Below are positions 1 through 7,466 of a stretch of DNA of 64,000 nt, piece by piece. The position numbers and the translations under genes are program-made. Position 1 is the stretch's first letter; the number at the start of each line of letters is the position of its first letter. Below the pieces are notes generated by a model that was not told the DNA's origin, ran no database searches, and worked only from the letters and a program-made list of their open reading frames with translations. Source of the stretch: DSNY01 sp040752195 (GTDB taxonomy: Bacteria; Pseudomonadota; Gammaproteobacteria; Burkholderiales; Burkholderiaceae_F); NCBI GenBank assembly GCA_040752195.1, contig JBFMFC010000001.1, positions 1 to 64,000 of the forward strand. Direction: 5' to 3'.

Positions 1-2
1 TC

Positions 3-569
3 GAGCTCGCCGCCAGCGTCCCCGGCGTGCGCGGCGTCGTCGATCGGCTGCACGTCAAGCCGGCCGAACGCCTCGGCGACGGCGCAATCCGCGCCGCGCT
101 GTGCGAAGCGCTGCTCGCCCTGCCCGAGCTGAAGACGTGCACGATCCGCGTGCGCGTCAAGGGCGACACGCAGACGCTGCGGCAGGGGCCCGCAGACGGC
201 GCCGGCGAGATCGAGGTCTCCGTCGAAGACGGTGTGATCACGCTCGAAGGCAGCGTGATCAGCCTGTCGCACAAGCGCGTCGCCGGTGCGCTCGCGTGGT
301 GGACGCCCGGGTGCCGTGATGTGGTCAACTCGCTCGACGTGTCGCCGCCCGAAGAAGACAACGACGACGAGGTGGCCGACGCGCTGCGACTCGTGCTCGA
401 GATCGACCCGATGATCGATCCCGACGGCATCGTCGCGCGGGTGGAGAACTACGTGGTCACGCTCGAAGGATACGTGCGCAGCGAGGCCGAGCGGCAGCGC
501 GCCGAGTTCGACGCGTGGGCGCTGTTCGCGGTCGACAAGGTCGTCAACAAGCTCGAGGTTCGCCCTTAG
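3..569 (+). CDS. BON-domain protein, 5' end cut by the window
   Basis: The frame is open from base 3 and already reads as a BON repeat (ELAASVPGVRGVVDRLHV) before the first possible start, a GTG at 27, so the true start lies outside the window. Two more BON-like units follow, each with the pattern 'GVITLEGSV...V' or 'YVVTLEGYVRSEAER..A...A..V..VVNKLEV'. BON domains bind phospholipid or other envelope components and occur in OsmY-type stress proteins. The visible part has no signal peptide, but the N-terminus is missing. It heads a set of stress-type genes. The family is clear and the exact role is unknown. Confidence 0.8.
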   Translation, partial: ELAASVPGVRGVVDRLHVKPAERLGDGAIRAALCEALLALPELKTCTIRVRVKGDTQTLRQGPADGAGEIEVSVEDGVITLEGSVISLSHKRVAGALAWWTPGCRDVVNSLDVSPPEEDNDDEVADALRLVLEIDPMIDPDGIVARVENYVVTLEGYVRSEAERQRAEFDAWALFAVDKVVNKLEVRP

Positions 570-585
570 CACGCAGCCTGCGGCG

Positions 586-813
586 TCAGGCGCCGAGCTT
601 GCGCGCGCAGTAGTCGACCAGTTTGTCGAGCGTGGTGAGCCGCGCCGCGTCGGCGTCCGGAATGTCCACACCGATGCGCGCGTGCAGCGCGACGAGGAAG
701 TTCAGCCGGTGCGGTGTGGGTCGCAGCGCTGCGAGATTCTTGCGGATGACGGCAGGTCGCATCGACGCAGCCCCGCGGACGGCTCGGACGTACGGACGCG
801 GCCGCGTCCGCAC
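586..813 (-). CDS. acyl-carrier-protein-like small protein lacking the phosphopantetheine serine
   Basis: This is a 75-aa ORF. Its second half (LNFLVALHARIGVDIPDAD, then LTTLDKLVDYCARKL) matches helices III-IV of acyl carrier proteins. The region that should carry the Asp-Ser-Leu/Met attachment motif instead reads ALRPTPHRLNFL, so the serine is absent. Either an internal deletion has killed an ACP gene, or this is a carrier-like protein with no prosthetic group. The GTG start at 813 has no Shine-Dalgarno. It sits 6 nt after a TACGGT -10 hexamer that lies downstream of an FNR-type box, so a leaderless transcript is plausible. Gene status is uncertain and the C-terminal homology is fairly sure. 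Confidence 0.5.
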   Translation of the reverse strand: MRTRPRPYVRAVRGAASMRPAVIRKNLAALRPTPHRLNFLVALHARIGVDIPDADAARLTTLDKLVDYCARKLGA

Positions 814-819
814 GCCATC

Positions 820-860
820 ACCGTAAGCGCCTGGTCCCGGTGCGCATTGACACCTGTCAA
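820..860 (-). promoter_or_regulatory. FNR/ANR-type box and -10 element before the ACP-like gene
   Basis: TTGACACCTGTCAA at 847-860 is a perfect TTGAC-N4-GTCAA inverted repeat. Read on the minus strand, a TACGGT hexamer at 825-820 begins 28.5 bp from the centre of the repeat. This is the geometry of a class II (about -41.5) FNR/CRP-type promoter. The predicted transcript starts at or next to the GTG at 813. Confidence 0.6.
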
Positions 861-882
861 GCGGGCGCCGTGGCCGTCGGCG

Positions 883-1347
883 TCAGCCCACGACGCGCCA
901 GCTTCCGTCCGGCTGGCGGCAGGCGGTGCCGAACACACGCTCTTTTTTCCCGCCGATCACGGCGTCGATCGTGTATTCGCGGCAGGGCCCCTGCGCGGTT
1001 TCGATCGTGCGCGTCGGCGTCACGGTGTAGACGTTGCCTGTATCCGGGTTGCGCCACTGCGAGGGCACGCCGGTGCGCACCGTCTCGAGCGTGTGCGCCG
1101 TCTTGATGCGGTCCTGCTCGTCCATCGAGCGGCCGACCGCGCCGCCGATCGCGGCGCCGACGATCGTGCCGACGATCGTGGCCGCCGTTCGGCCGTGACC
1201 CTTGCCGACCTGCGAGCCGAGTACGCCGCCGAGCACACCGCCGATGACCATGCCGGTCTGCTCCTGGGTCGGCGGCGACGCGCAGCCGGACAGGGCGACC
1301 AGCGTCACGGCCGCCGCAGCGCGTAACGGAATCGATCGTTTGTCCAT
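883..1347 (-). CDS. glycine-zipper outer-membrane lipoprotein
   Basis: The protein has 154 aa. A signal peptide ends in the lipobox ALSGC, so it should be lipidated and anchored in the outer membrane. It is followed by a glycine-zipper segment (GGVLGGVLGSQVGKG ... GTIVGAAIGGAVG), the hallmark of the 17-kDa surface antigen/RcsF-SlyB-like family, and by a C-terminal domain with two cysteines (PCREYT, GTACRQ). The ATG at 1347 was chosen because it has GGAGG 6 nt upstream and starts a proper signal peptide. A longer reading up to 1455 would bury the signal peptide. An FNR-type box lies about 95 bp upstream. Confidence 0.8.
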   Translation of the reverse strand: MDKRSIPLRAAAAVTLVALSGCASPPTQEQTGMVIGGVLGGVLGSQVGKGHGRTAATIVGTIVGAAIGGAVGRSMDEQDRIKTAHTLETVRTGVPSQWRNPDTGNVYTVTPTRTIETAQGPCREYTIDAVIGGKKERVFGTACRQPDGSWRVVG

Positions 1348-1414
1348 GATGGCCTCCGTCGGTCGCGGCGACCGCGCCGCTGCAACGTAGCGCGGTCGCC
1401 GGAACACCCAAGCC

Positions 1415-1455
1415 AACATAGGCCGCGCCGGCGGCCGCGGGTTGATGGCAGTCAA
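1415..1455 (-). promoter_or_regulatory. FNR/ANR-type box and -10 element before the glycine-zipper gene
   Basis: TTGATGGCAGTCAA at 1442-1455 fits TTGAY-N4-GTCAA. On the minus strand a TATGTT -10 hexamer at 1420-1415 starts 28.5 bp from the centre, the same spacing as at the box at 847-860. The predicted transcript starts near 1408 and gives a leader of about 60 nt before the ATG at 1347. Confidence 0.65.
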
Positions 1456-1607
1456 GCGCAGTGCGCGCGTGACAGAAGCAGGGGACGTCGACGGCGCGGC
1501 AGCGCCCCTAGCCCGGGTATTTCACGAGGTCGCCCCCGTGTGCGTGAACTGCCGAGCTTCGACGAACGTTGGGGCACGCCGGCCGGAAACCACTTGAAAT
1601 AGCCTGG

Positions 1608-2798
1608 CTAGCGCGCCAGGAACTTCTCGACCAGCCGCACCCAGAAGGTCGCGCCGAGCGGGATCAGCTCGTCGTTGAAGTCGTACGACGCGTTGTGCAG
1701 CGTGCACGGGCCCAGCCCGTGGCCGGCGGCGCGGTGCGCGCCGTCGCCGTTGCCGATGAAGACGTATGCCCCGGGCCTGACCTTCAGCATGTAGGCGAAG
1801 TCCTCCGAGCCGAGCGTCGGCTCGTAGTTGCGCCTGACGTTGTCGCTGCCCACGATGTCGTCCATCACGGTCGCCGCGAACTCGGCCTCGGCCGCGTGGT
1901 TGACCGTCGGCGGATAGTTCCACTTGAAGTCGACGTGCGCTTCGGCGCCGTGCGCCTCGGCCGTCAGTTGCGCGATGCGCTTCATCCGCTCCTCGATCTG
2001 CGCAGTCACCGCGTCGCTGAAGGTGCGCACCGTGCCGGCCAGGGTCGCCACGTCCGGCACCACGTTGGTCGCGTCGCCCGCGTGGATCATCGTGATCGAG
2101 AGCACGGCTGCGTCGATCGGCTTCTTGGCGCGCGTGACGATCCCCTGCAGCCCCTGCGCGATCTGCACCGCGACGAACACCGGGTCGACGCCGAGGTGAG
2201 GCAGCGCGGCGTGCGTGCCGCGGCCGGCGACCCTGATCTCGAACTCGTTGCTCGACGCCATCATCGGCCCCGGCGTGACGGCGAACTCGCCGACTTTCAG
2301 GCCCGGCCAGTTGTGCATGCCGAAGACCGCATCGCACGGAAACTTCTCGAACAGCCCGTCGTCGATCATCCTTTGTGCGCCGGCGCCGCCTTCCTCGGCC
2401 GGCTGGAAGATCAGCACGACCGTGCCGTCGAACGGCTTGGCCTGCGCCAGGTAGCGGGCCGCGCCGAGCAGCATCGCGGTGTGGCCGTCGTGCCCGCAGG
2501 CGTGCATCTTGTTCGCGAACACCGAGCGGTGCGCGAACTCATTCGCTTCCGCGATCGGCAGCGCGTCCATGTCCGCGCGCAGCCCGATGGCGCGCCGGGC
2601 CGTGCCGTTGCGGATGACCCCGACCACGCCGGTGCCGCCGAGCCCGCGGTGCACCTCGATGCCCCACTCGCGGAGCCTCGCGGCGACCACGTCCGCCGTG
2701 CGCCGTTCCTCGAAGCGCAACTCGGGATGCGCATGGATGTCGCGGCGGATCGCCTGGATCTCGGCGCGGAACTGGACGATGGGGTCGAGCAGGTTCAT
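1608..2798 (-). CDS. M20D family amidohydrolase (hippurate hydrolase-like)
   Basis: The protein has 396 aa, a normal length for the HipO/AmhX/IAA-amino-acid hydrolase group of M20 metallopeptidases. These are cytoplasmic enzymes that hydrolyse N-acyl amino acids using two metal ions. Visible motifs are HAHPEL near residue 25, RADMDALPI, the metal-site motif MHACGHDGHTAML near residue 100, QPAEEGGAGA, GMHNWP and, near the C-terminus, LGSEDFAYML. The dimerisation domain lies in the middle. The gene stands alone, transcribed toward the stress genes at the left edge. The substrate cannot be told from sequence. Confidence 0.88.
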   Translation of the reverse strand: MNLLDPIVQFRAEIQAIRRDIHAHPELRFEERRTADVVAARLREWGIEVHRGLGGTGVVGVIRNGTARRAIGLRADMDALPIAEANEFAHRSVFANKMHACGHDGHTAMLLGAARYLAQAKPFDGTVVLIFQPAEEGGAGAQRMIDDGLFEKFPCDAVFGMHNWPGLKVGEFAVTPGPMMASSNEFEIRVAGRGTHAALPHLGVDPVFVAVQIAQGLQGIVTRAKKPIDAAVLSITMIHAGDATNVVPDVATLAGTVRTFSDAVTAQIEERMKRIAQLTAEAHGAEAHVDFKWNYPPTVNHAAEAEFAATVMDDIVGSDNVRRNYEPTLGSEDFAYMLKVRPGAYVFIGNGDGAHRAAGHGLGPCTLHNASYDFNDELIPLGATFWVRLVEKFLAR

Positions 2799-3048
2799 GG
2801 CATCGCTTCCGTGTGCTGGAACGAGGCGGTGAGCTTAAGCAATCCCCGCTGCCGCAGGTTGCATCCGCATCGGTCCCCGGCGGGGCGTCCGGGAAATCCC
2901 GCAATCGGACCGGTTGCAGCGTGACGCGCCGTGCATGGCGAACGCGATCGAATCGGCGCAAACTACCCGCGCGGCGCCGGGGCTTTCGATGCGCTGCACC
3001 GGCGCTCGCTGCGACACTTCTCGCTTGCATCGATTGCAGGAGGCAGCC

Positions 3049-3528
3049 ATGTCGATCTCTCCACGTCTGGCCCGTTACCTCGAACAGTGCGGCGCGCACT
3101 ACGAGGTCTGCACCCACGCGCACAGCAGCACCAGCGCGCAGACCGCGCGCACGGCGCACGTTCCCGAGCATCAGCTCGCCAAGTCGGTGATCCTGGAGGA
3201 CGACGCCGGTTGCGTGATGGCGGTCGTGCCGGCCGACTCGCGCGTGCACATCGGCGAGCTGGCACGCATGCTCGGCCGGCGCGACCTGCATCTCGCGGAC
3301 GAACGGCGCATCGCGGAGTTGTTCGGCGACTGCGAAGTCGGCGCCGTGCCCGCCCTCGGCATGGCCTGGGGCGTGGAGACGGTCGTCGACGACGACCTCG
3401 ACGAGAACGCCGAGATCTATGTCGAAGCCGGCGACCACGAGGCGCTGCTGCGCATGTCGGGCGAGCAGTTCAACGCGCTGATGCGCGAGGCGAAGCACGG
3501 GCACTTCAGCCGGCCCGTCGCGCACTGA
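3049..3528 (+). CDS. YbaK/ProX-like aminoacyl-tRNA deacylase family protein
   Basis: The protein has 159 aa and a YbaK/EbsC fold. This family removes wrongly charged amino acids from tRNAs, typically Cys-tRNA(Pro) or Ala-tRNA(Pro). Seen: HSSTSAQTARTAHVPEHQLAKSV, which contains the conserved lysine of the active site, then VVPADSRVHIGELARML and a later GAVPALGM. The ATG at 3049 has AGGAGG 6-7 nt upstream. An in-frame ATG at 2914 is rejected because it lacks a ribosome site and adds a non-homologous tail. The exact tRNA specificity is not evident. Confidence 0.82.
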   Translation: MSISPRLARYLEQCGAHYEVCTHAHSSTSAQTARTAHVPEHQLAKSVILEDDAGCVMAVVPADSRVHIGELARMLGRRDLHLADERRIAELFGDCEVGAVPALGMAWGVETVVDDDLDENAEIYVEAGDHEALLRMSGEQFNALMREAKHGHFSRPVAH

Positions 3529-3656
3529 CGCGCGCCCGGCGGCGCCGCGCCGGCGGCGGCGCACTCTTTCGGGAACCGGAAGGGCGGGTCGCGCGTCCTT
3601 GATTGCCGTCGACGCGCGTCGACGCTGACCGTCCAACCTCGTTCCGGGAGAAGCCG

Positions 3657-4091
3657 ATGAACCGCAGACTCGTCCCGCTGGTGGCTGCATGCGCAGTCCT
3701 CGCCGGCGCCGCCGCCGCGCAAACGCCGGGCGCCAATTTCATCGTCAAGACCACCGCCAAGTCGCCGGAGGCGGTCGTGTCCGACCTCAAGAGCCGCGTG
3801 CTGCAGAACAAGTGGCTGTACCTGGCCGAGTTCAAGGTGAAGAACGACGAGGTGACCGTGGTCAAGATGTGCGTGCCGGCCGCCGGCAAGGACATCTGGT
3901 CCGCCGGGATGCATGTGAGCGCGCTGCTGCCGTGCGGTCACTTCGGCGTGTATCGGGAGGACGGCACGACCAAGGTGTCGCTGCTCGATCCGCGCTTCAT
4001 GAATGTGCTGAATCCGCATCCCGGACTGAAGAAGGCCGGCGACGACCTTCATCCGCTGCTCACCGGGCTGCTCGACGAGGTGACGAAGTAG
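3657..4091 (+). CDS. exported DUF302-domain protein
   Basis: The protein has 144 aa. A signal peptide (RRLVPLVAACAVLAGAAAAQ) points to the periplasm. The mature part has the DUF302 pattern: a CVPAAG segment, then GMHVSALLPCGHFGVYRE, with two cysteines that could bind metal or form a disulfide. DUF302 proteins are widespread in redox-stress and sulfur-related loci but have no settled function. The ATG at 3657 has GGGAG upstream. A degenerate FNR-like sequence (TTGATTGCCGTCGA, 3599-3612) sits before it, one mismatch from the boxes elsewhere in the window, and is not called as a site. Confidence 0.7.
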   Translation: MNRRLVPLVAACAVLAGAAAAQTPGANFIVKTTAKSPEAVVSDLKSRVLQNKWLYLAEFKVKNDEVTVVKMCVPAAGKDIWSAGMHVSALLPCGHFGVYREDGTTKVSLLDPRFMNVLNPHPGLKKAGDDLHPLLTGLLDEVTK

Positions 4092-4160
4092 CGTCCGCCG
4101 GGAGCCGACCCGGCACCCCGCGCGTCTTCGGCGCAAGACGCGCGCATCGGGAGTGTGTGC

Positions 4161-4781
4161 GTGGACAACGCAGCACGCGAGTTCTTCGCCGCCGAAGTCG
4201 AGCGGCTCGCCGACCGTCTGTACGGCACCGCGTTGCGGTTGACGCGCAACGCGGACGACGCCGAAGAGCTGGTCGCCGAGACGGTGGCGAAGGCGTGGGC
4301 GAAGCTCGCCGAGCTGCGCGATCGGCAGTGCTTCGAGGCGTGGATCCAGCGAATCCTCGCCAACACGTTCCTGAGCGACTGGCGCCACCGCCGCGCGTGC
4401 CCGGAGGTTGCGCTCGACGACGAAGACGAAGACGGCGAGCCGTTTTCGCTGTTCGAGAAGCTGCACCAGCCGTTCCTGCTGTGGTGGACCGACCCGGCGG
4501 AGAGCGCGATCGCCAGCCTGCTGCGCGACGACATCGAGCGTGCCCTCGACGCGCTGCCCGATGCGTTCCGCATCGCCGTCGTGCTGGTCGACGTGCAGGG
4601 ACATTCGTACGCCGAGGCGGCGGAACTGCTCGGCGTGCCGATCGGCACCGTGCGTTCGCGGCTGGCGCGGGCGCGCACCGCCCTGCAGCGCGCGCTGTGG
4701 CAGCACGCGCGCGACGCAGGACTCGTCGATTCCCGCGACAAGCGAAAGGACGAACGTGACCATCCGTCGCATCCATTGTGA
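4161..4781 (+). CDS. ECF-family RNA polymerase sigma factor
   Basis: The protein has 206 aa. Region 2 reads LYGTALRLTRNADDAEELVAET and CFEAWIQRILANTFLSDWRHRR. Region 4 reads ALDALPDAFRIAVVLVDVQG then YAEAAELLGVPIGTVRSRLARAR, a complete helix-turn-helix. This is a group IV (ECF) sigma of the kind controlled by zinc-binding anti-sigma factors. The GTG at 4161 is preferred to the GTG at 4155, because GGGAG at about 4149-4153 is correctly spaced only for the former. The 3' end overlaps the next gene by 26 nt, so the two are translationally coupled and co-regulated. The likely targets include this operon. Confidence 0.88.
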   Translation: MDNAAREFFAAEVERLADRLYGTALRLTRNADDAEELVAETVAKAWAKLAELRDRQCFEAWIQRILANTFLSDWRHRRACPEVALDDEDEDGEPFSLFEKLHQPFLLWWTDPAESAIASLLRDDIERALDALPDAFRIAVVLVDVQGHSYAEAAELLGVPIGTVRSRLARARTALQRALWQHARDAGLVDSRDKRKDERDHPSHPL

Positions 4782-4992
4782 AGACGTGCTGAAGCATCTG
4801 GTCGCCTATCTCGATCGCGAGATCGACGCCGAGGTGGCCGCCGAGATCGACCGGCACCTCGAGGAGTGCCGCGGCTGCTTCAGCCGCGCCGAGTTCGAGC
4901 GCAGGCTCAAGGCGCAGGTGCGCGCCACCGGTGCCGCCGCGGCGCCCGCACGCCTGCGCGCGCGCATCCGGGAGATCGTCAAGCAGTTCTGA
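4756..4992 (+). CDS. zinc-binding anti-sigma factor (zf-HC2/ZAS type)
   Basis: The protein has 78 aa. The N-terminal half has a ZAS motif with His and Cys ligands, HCEDVL at the start and HLEECRGC around residues 36-43. This matches H-x(n)-H-x3-C-x2-C anti-sigma factors that release their sigma on thiol oxidation or metal stress. There is no membrane segment, so it acts in the cytoplasm. The start is the GTG at 4756, with AAGGA 6-7 nt upstream and lying inside the sigma gene. The neighbours are its cognate sigma upstream and a methyltransferase with a membrane tail downstream. Confidence 0.82.
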   Translation: MTIRRIHCEDVLKHLVAYLDREIDAEVAAEIDRHLEECRGCFSRAEFERRLKAQVRATGAAAAPARLRARIREIVKQF

Positions 4993-5025
4993 TCCGCTGC
5001 ACTCGCACTTCGATCCGATACCGCC

Positions 5026-6261
5026 ATGGTCGCAATCCTCGGTTTCTCTCGTGAACGCATCTTCGATGCGGTCAAGGACATGTACACCAGCGTGGCGAAC
5101 GCGCCCGAGCGGCCGTACCACTTTCCGGTCGGGCGCGAAGCCGGGCTGATCGCCGGCTATCCGCAGGACGTGCTCGATGCGGTGCCGGCGGCCACACTCG
5201 CCTCGTTCGCCGGCGTCGCGTATCCGTTTCGCGCCGGCGTGATCGGGAAAGGCGACACCGTGCTCGACATCGGCGCCGGCGCCGGCACCGATTCGTGGAT
5301 CGCGGCGCAGCGGGTCGGGCCGCGCGGCAAGGTGTACGCGCTCGACATGACGCCGGCGATGCTGGCGCGGCTGCGCGCGCTTGCCGCCTCGGTGCCGAAT
5401 CTCGAGGTGCTGGAAGGAAACGCCGAGTCGCTGCCGCTGCCCGATGCGTCGGTCGACGTCGTCACCAGCAACGGCATGCTGAACCTGGTGCCCGACAAGC
5501 GGCGCGCGATCGCGGAAATTTTTCGCGTGCTCAAGCCCGGCGGCCGCGTGCAGATCGCCGACATCGTGATCCGCCGCCCGGTCACGTTCGACTGCAAGAC
5601 CGATCCGGAACTGTGGGCCGAGTGCGTCGTCGGCGCCAGCATCGACGAGGACTACCTCGCCGCATTCCGCGACGCCGGCTTCGAGGATGTCGCCGTGCTG
5701 CGGGAGTTCGATTTCTTCAGCCACAGCCGCAGCGCTTACACGCGGCAGGTCGCGCGCCGCTTCGGTGCGCGCGCGATCGAGATCGCGATGCGCCGCGCCG
5801 CGCAGGCGCCGCCGCTGTGGGTGCGGTGGGCGCGGCGCGCCGATCCGCGCCGGGCGGTGCGCGCGATACAGCGCCGCGGGCTGGCCGGCGCGGCTGCGCT
5901 CGGCGCTGCGATGCTCACGTGTTACGGGACTCTGGCCGCGACCGCGTTGCTGTCGCTCGCCGGCGTCACGCTCGCGGTCAACGGCGGCGCGGTGAGCGCG
6001 GCGATCCTCGCATTCGGCGCGCTCGCCGTGATTGCCGTTGCCGCCGGCGTGCGCAAGCATGGGCGCTACACGCCGACGGCGATCGCGATCGCCGGCGGCG
6101 CGATCCTGCTCTATGCGCACCTGGTGAACTTCAGCTTCGCGGTCGAGGCGCTGGGCTTCGTCGCCATCGGTATCGCGACTTGGCTCGACCACCGCGCCAG
6201 AGAGCCCGCTTTGCCCGCGCGCCGCAAAGGCGCGGCGGCAGAGGAGACCGCAGCGTCCTGA
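5026..6261 (+). CDS. ArsM-like SAM methyltransferase fused to a four-helix membrane domain
   Basis: The protein has 411 aa in two parts. Residues about 40-240 are a class I methyltransferase of the ArsM/UbiE branch: LDIGAGAGTDSWIAAQRVGP (SAM-binding motif I), YALDMTP, TSNGMLNLVPDKRRA, VLKPGGRVQIADI. Of the ArsM cysteines only the one in AECVVGA (Cys200) remains; GCGNP is replaced by GVAYP. Residues about 290-395 contain four hydrophobic helices resembling the MerC type, with the single cysteine in LTCYG. It is the third gene of the sigma/anti-sigma operon, 33 nt downstream, so it is probably an output of that stress response. The substrate is unknown. A metal(loid) or hydrophobic thiol target is a guess. 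Confidence 0.7.
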   Translation: MVAILGFSRERIFDAVKDMYTSVANAPERPYHFPVGREAGLIAGYPQDVLDAVPAATLASFAGVAYPFRAGVIGKGDTVLDIGAGAGTDSWIAAQRVGPRGKVYALDMTPAMLARLRALAASVPNLEVLEGNAESLPLPDASVDVVTSNGMLNLVPDKRRAIAEIFRVLKPGGRVQIADIVIRRPVTFDCKTDPELWAECVVGASIDEDYLAAFRDAGFEDVAVLREFDFFSHSRSAYTRQVARRFGARAIEIAMRRAAQAPPLWVRWARRADPRRAVRAIQRRGLAGAAALGAAMLTCYGTLAATALLSLAGVTLAVNGGAVSAAILAFGALAVIAVAAGVRKHGRYTPTAIAIAGGAILLYAHLVNFSFAVEALGFVAIGIATWLDHRAREPALPARRKGAAAEETAAS

Positions 6262-6442
6262 CCCGGCGCTGCAAACCAAAGCTCGCGCGGCCGGCGGGAA
6301 CTGGCGAGCGCGGCCGTGCGTCCTTTCGCGGCGCCGGCACGACCCGGGCCGGCGTCATCGTGTGTCAGGCAGCGGCGGATGGCGCGCTCGCACGGATCGA
6401 AGGAGCGCCACGCCGCTCATCCGTTCGCAGAGGAGGTAGGTC

Positions 6443-6811
6443 ATGGCCGCAGTCGCCGAGATCATTGCAGGGAAGAGCTTCGACTCTCCTGACGAAACTC
6501 GCCGGCCGTTCGAGAAGGGCCGCATCGACGTCGTCACTGTCGGCGGGTTGACGTTCTATCGCGAGACCCTCGAGCCTGGCTGGGTGTGGTCGAAGCACGT
6601 CAAGCCCGTCGTGGGCGGCACGAGCTGCCAGAAGTTCCACGTGAAGATCTTTCTCGCCGGTCGTCAGAGGATCCGGATGGACGACGGCACCGAGATGGAG
6701 TTCGGTCCGGGCGATGTCGCGATCATGCATCCCGGGCATGACGCCTGGGTGGTCGGCAACGAACCGAACGTGCTGATCGAGCTGGCGGATGTCGTGAAGC
6801 GACAGGGATGA
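6443..6811 (+). CDS. cupin-domain protein
   Basis: The protein has 122 aa and a single small cupin barrel. The segments LEPGWVWSKHVKPVVGG and CQKFHVKIFLAGRQRI form the first cupin motif, and EMEFGPGDVAIMHPGHDAWVVG forms the second, with histidines placed to bind a metal. Such proteins are cytoplasmic and may be sensors, isomerases or oxygenases; nothing here decides. AGGAGG lies about 7 nt before the ATG at 6443. It is separated from the preceding methyltransferase by 180 nt that show no clear promoter. Confidence 0.7.
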   Translation: MAAVAEIIAGKSFDSPDETRRPFEKGRIDVVTVGGLTFYRETLEPGWVWSKHVKPVVGGTSCQKFHVKIFLAGRQRIRMDDGTEMEFGPGDVAIMHPGHDAWVVGNEPNVLIELADVVKRQG

Positions 6812-6883
6812 GCGGTACAGGCGCGACGGTCGGAGGGTGCTCGGCGATCGATCCGCAGCCGCGGTAGCAAGTGCAGCCGAACG

Positions 6884-6915
6884 GCGGTCTCGGCGCAGCG
6901 CTGCGCCGAGACCGC
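6884..6915. repeat. near-perfect palindrome between convergent genes
   Basis: Arms at 6884-6898 and 6901-6915 are exact reverse complements of 15 bp with a 2-nt centre. It lies between the converging cupin gene and the 6929-7348 gene. There is no T-tract on either side, so it is either an intrinsic-type bidirectional terminator of weak form or a protein-binding palindrome. Confidence 0.6.
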
Positions 6916-6928
6916 TCGCCGCGCGTCG

Positions 6929-7348
6929 CTACTTCGCTTGGCCTCTGAACCACAACTCGCGCGGCGCCGGGTTGCGGTTGTACCAGCTCGGCTTGCGGTG
7001 ATGGACGATCGTGCCTTCGATCGTGCCGCCTACGATGCGGCCGCGCCAGACGAGCCGGCCGTCGCTTTCGCTCACCGTCTCCGTCGTGAAGACGATGGCG
7101 CCGCCATCGTTCGTCGCTTCGTAGGTGCCGGTGCCGAAGCCGTACTTGTCGCAGAACCTGGAGTGAAAACGGCCGTCGCGGAAGGTCAGCACGTCGTCCT
7201 TCTCGTCAGCCGGCTTTCCTTTCGGGCCGAGGTCGACGACGAAGACCTTGCCGTCGAGCAGTGCGGTCGATCGTGCCGCCGCCGGCAGCAGCAGCAGCAC
7301 ACAGCCGAGGGTTGCCGCCGCGAAGCGCAGGATCCGGGCCGAGTTCAT
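6929..7348 (-). CDS. exported hypothetical protein
   Basis: The protein has 139 aa. A clear signal peptide (ILRFAAATLGCVLLLLPAAARS) is followed by a small beta-rich domain with repeated motifs of the form DVLTFRDGRFHS, GFGTGTYEA, IVFTTETVSE and VWRGRIVGGTIEGTIVH. The alternation of strands suggests a lipocalin-like or small barrel fold. GGAGGT lies just before the ATG at 7348. It is divergent from the globin gene on the other side. I do not recognise a named family. Confidence 0.6.
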   Translation of the reverse strand: MNSARILRFAAATLGCVLLLLPAAARSTALLDGKVFVVDLGPKGKPADEKDDVLTFRDGRFHSRFCDKYGFGTGTYEATNDGGAIVFTTETVSESDGRLVWRGRIVGGTIEGTIVHHRKPSWYNRNPAPRELWFRGQAK

Positions 7349-7466
7349 CGCTCACCTCCGACGTTTCGCAGCCAAGGACGCACAAACGCCGCGCCGCGTT
7401 CCCGGGAACCGCGGCGCGTGCTCGTGCGTCCTTGCGTTCTCCATTCCCCTCCCGAAGGAGCGTCAG

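Noticed and set aside
3599..3612. FNR box before the DUF302 gene (TTGATTGCCGTCGA)
   Set aside because: The second half-site has a mismatch and the -10 hexamer (CAACCT) is poor; kept only as a note in the gene entry.
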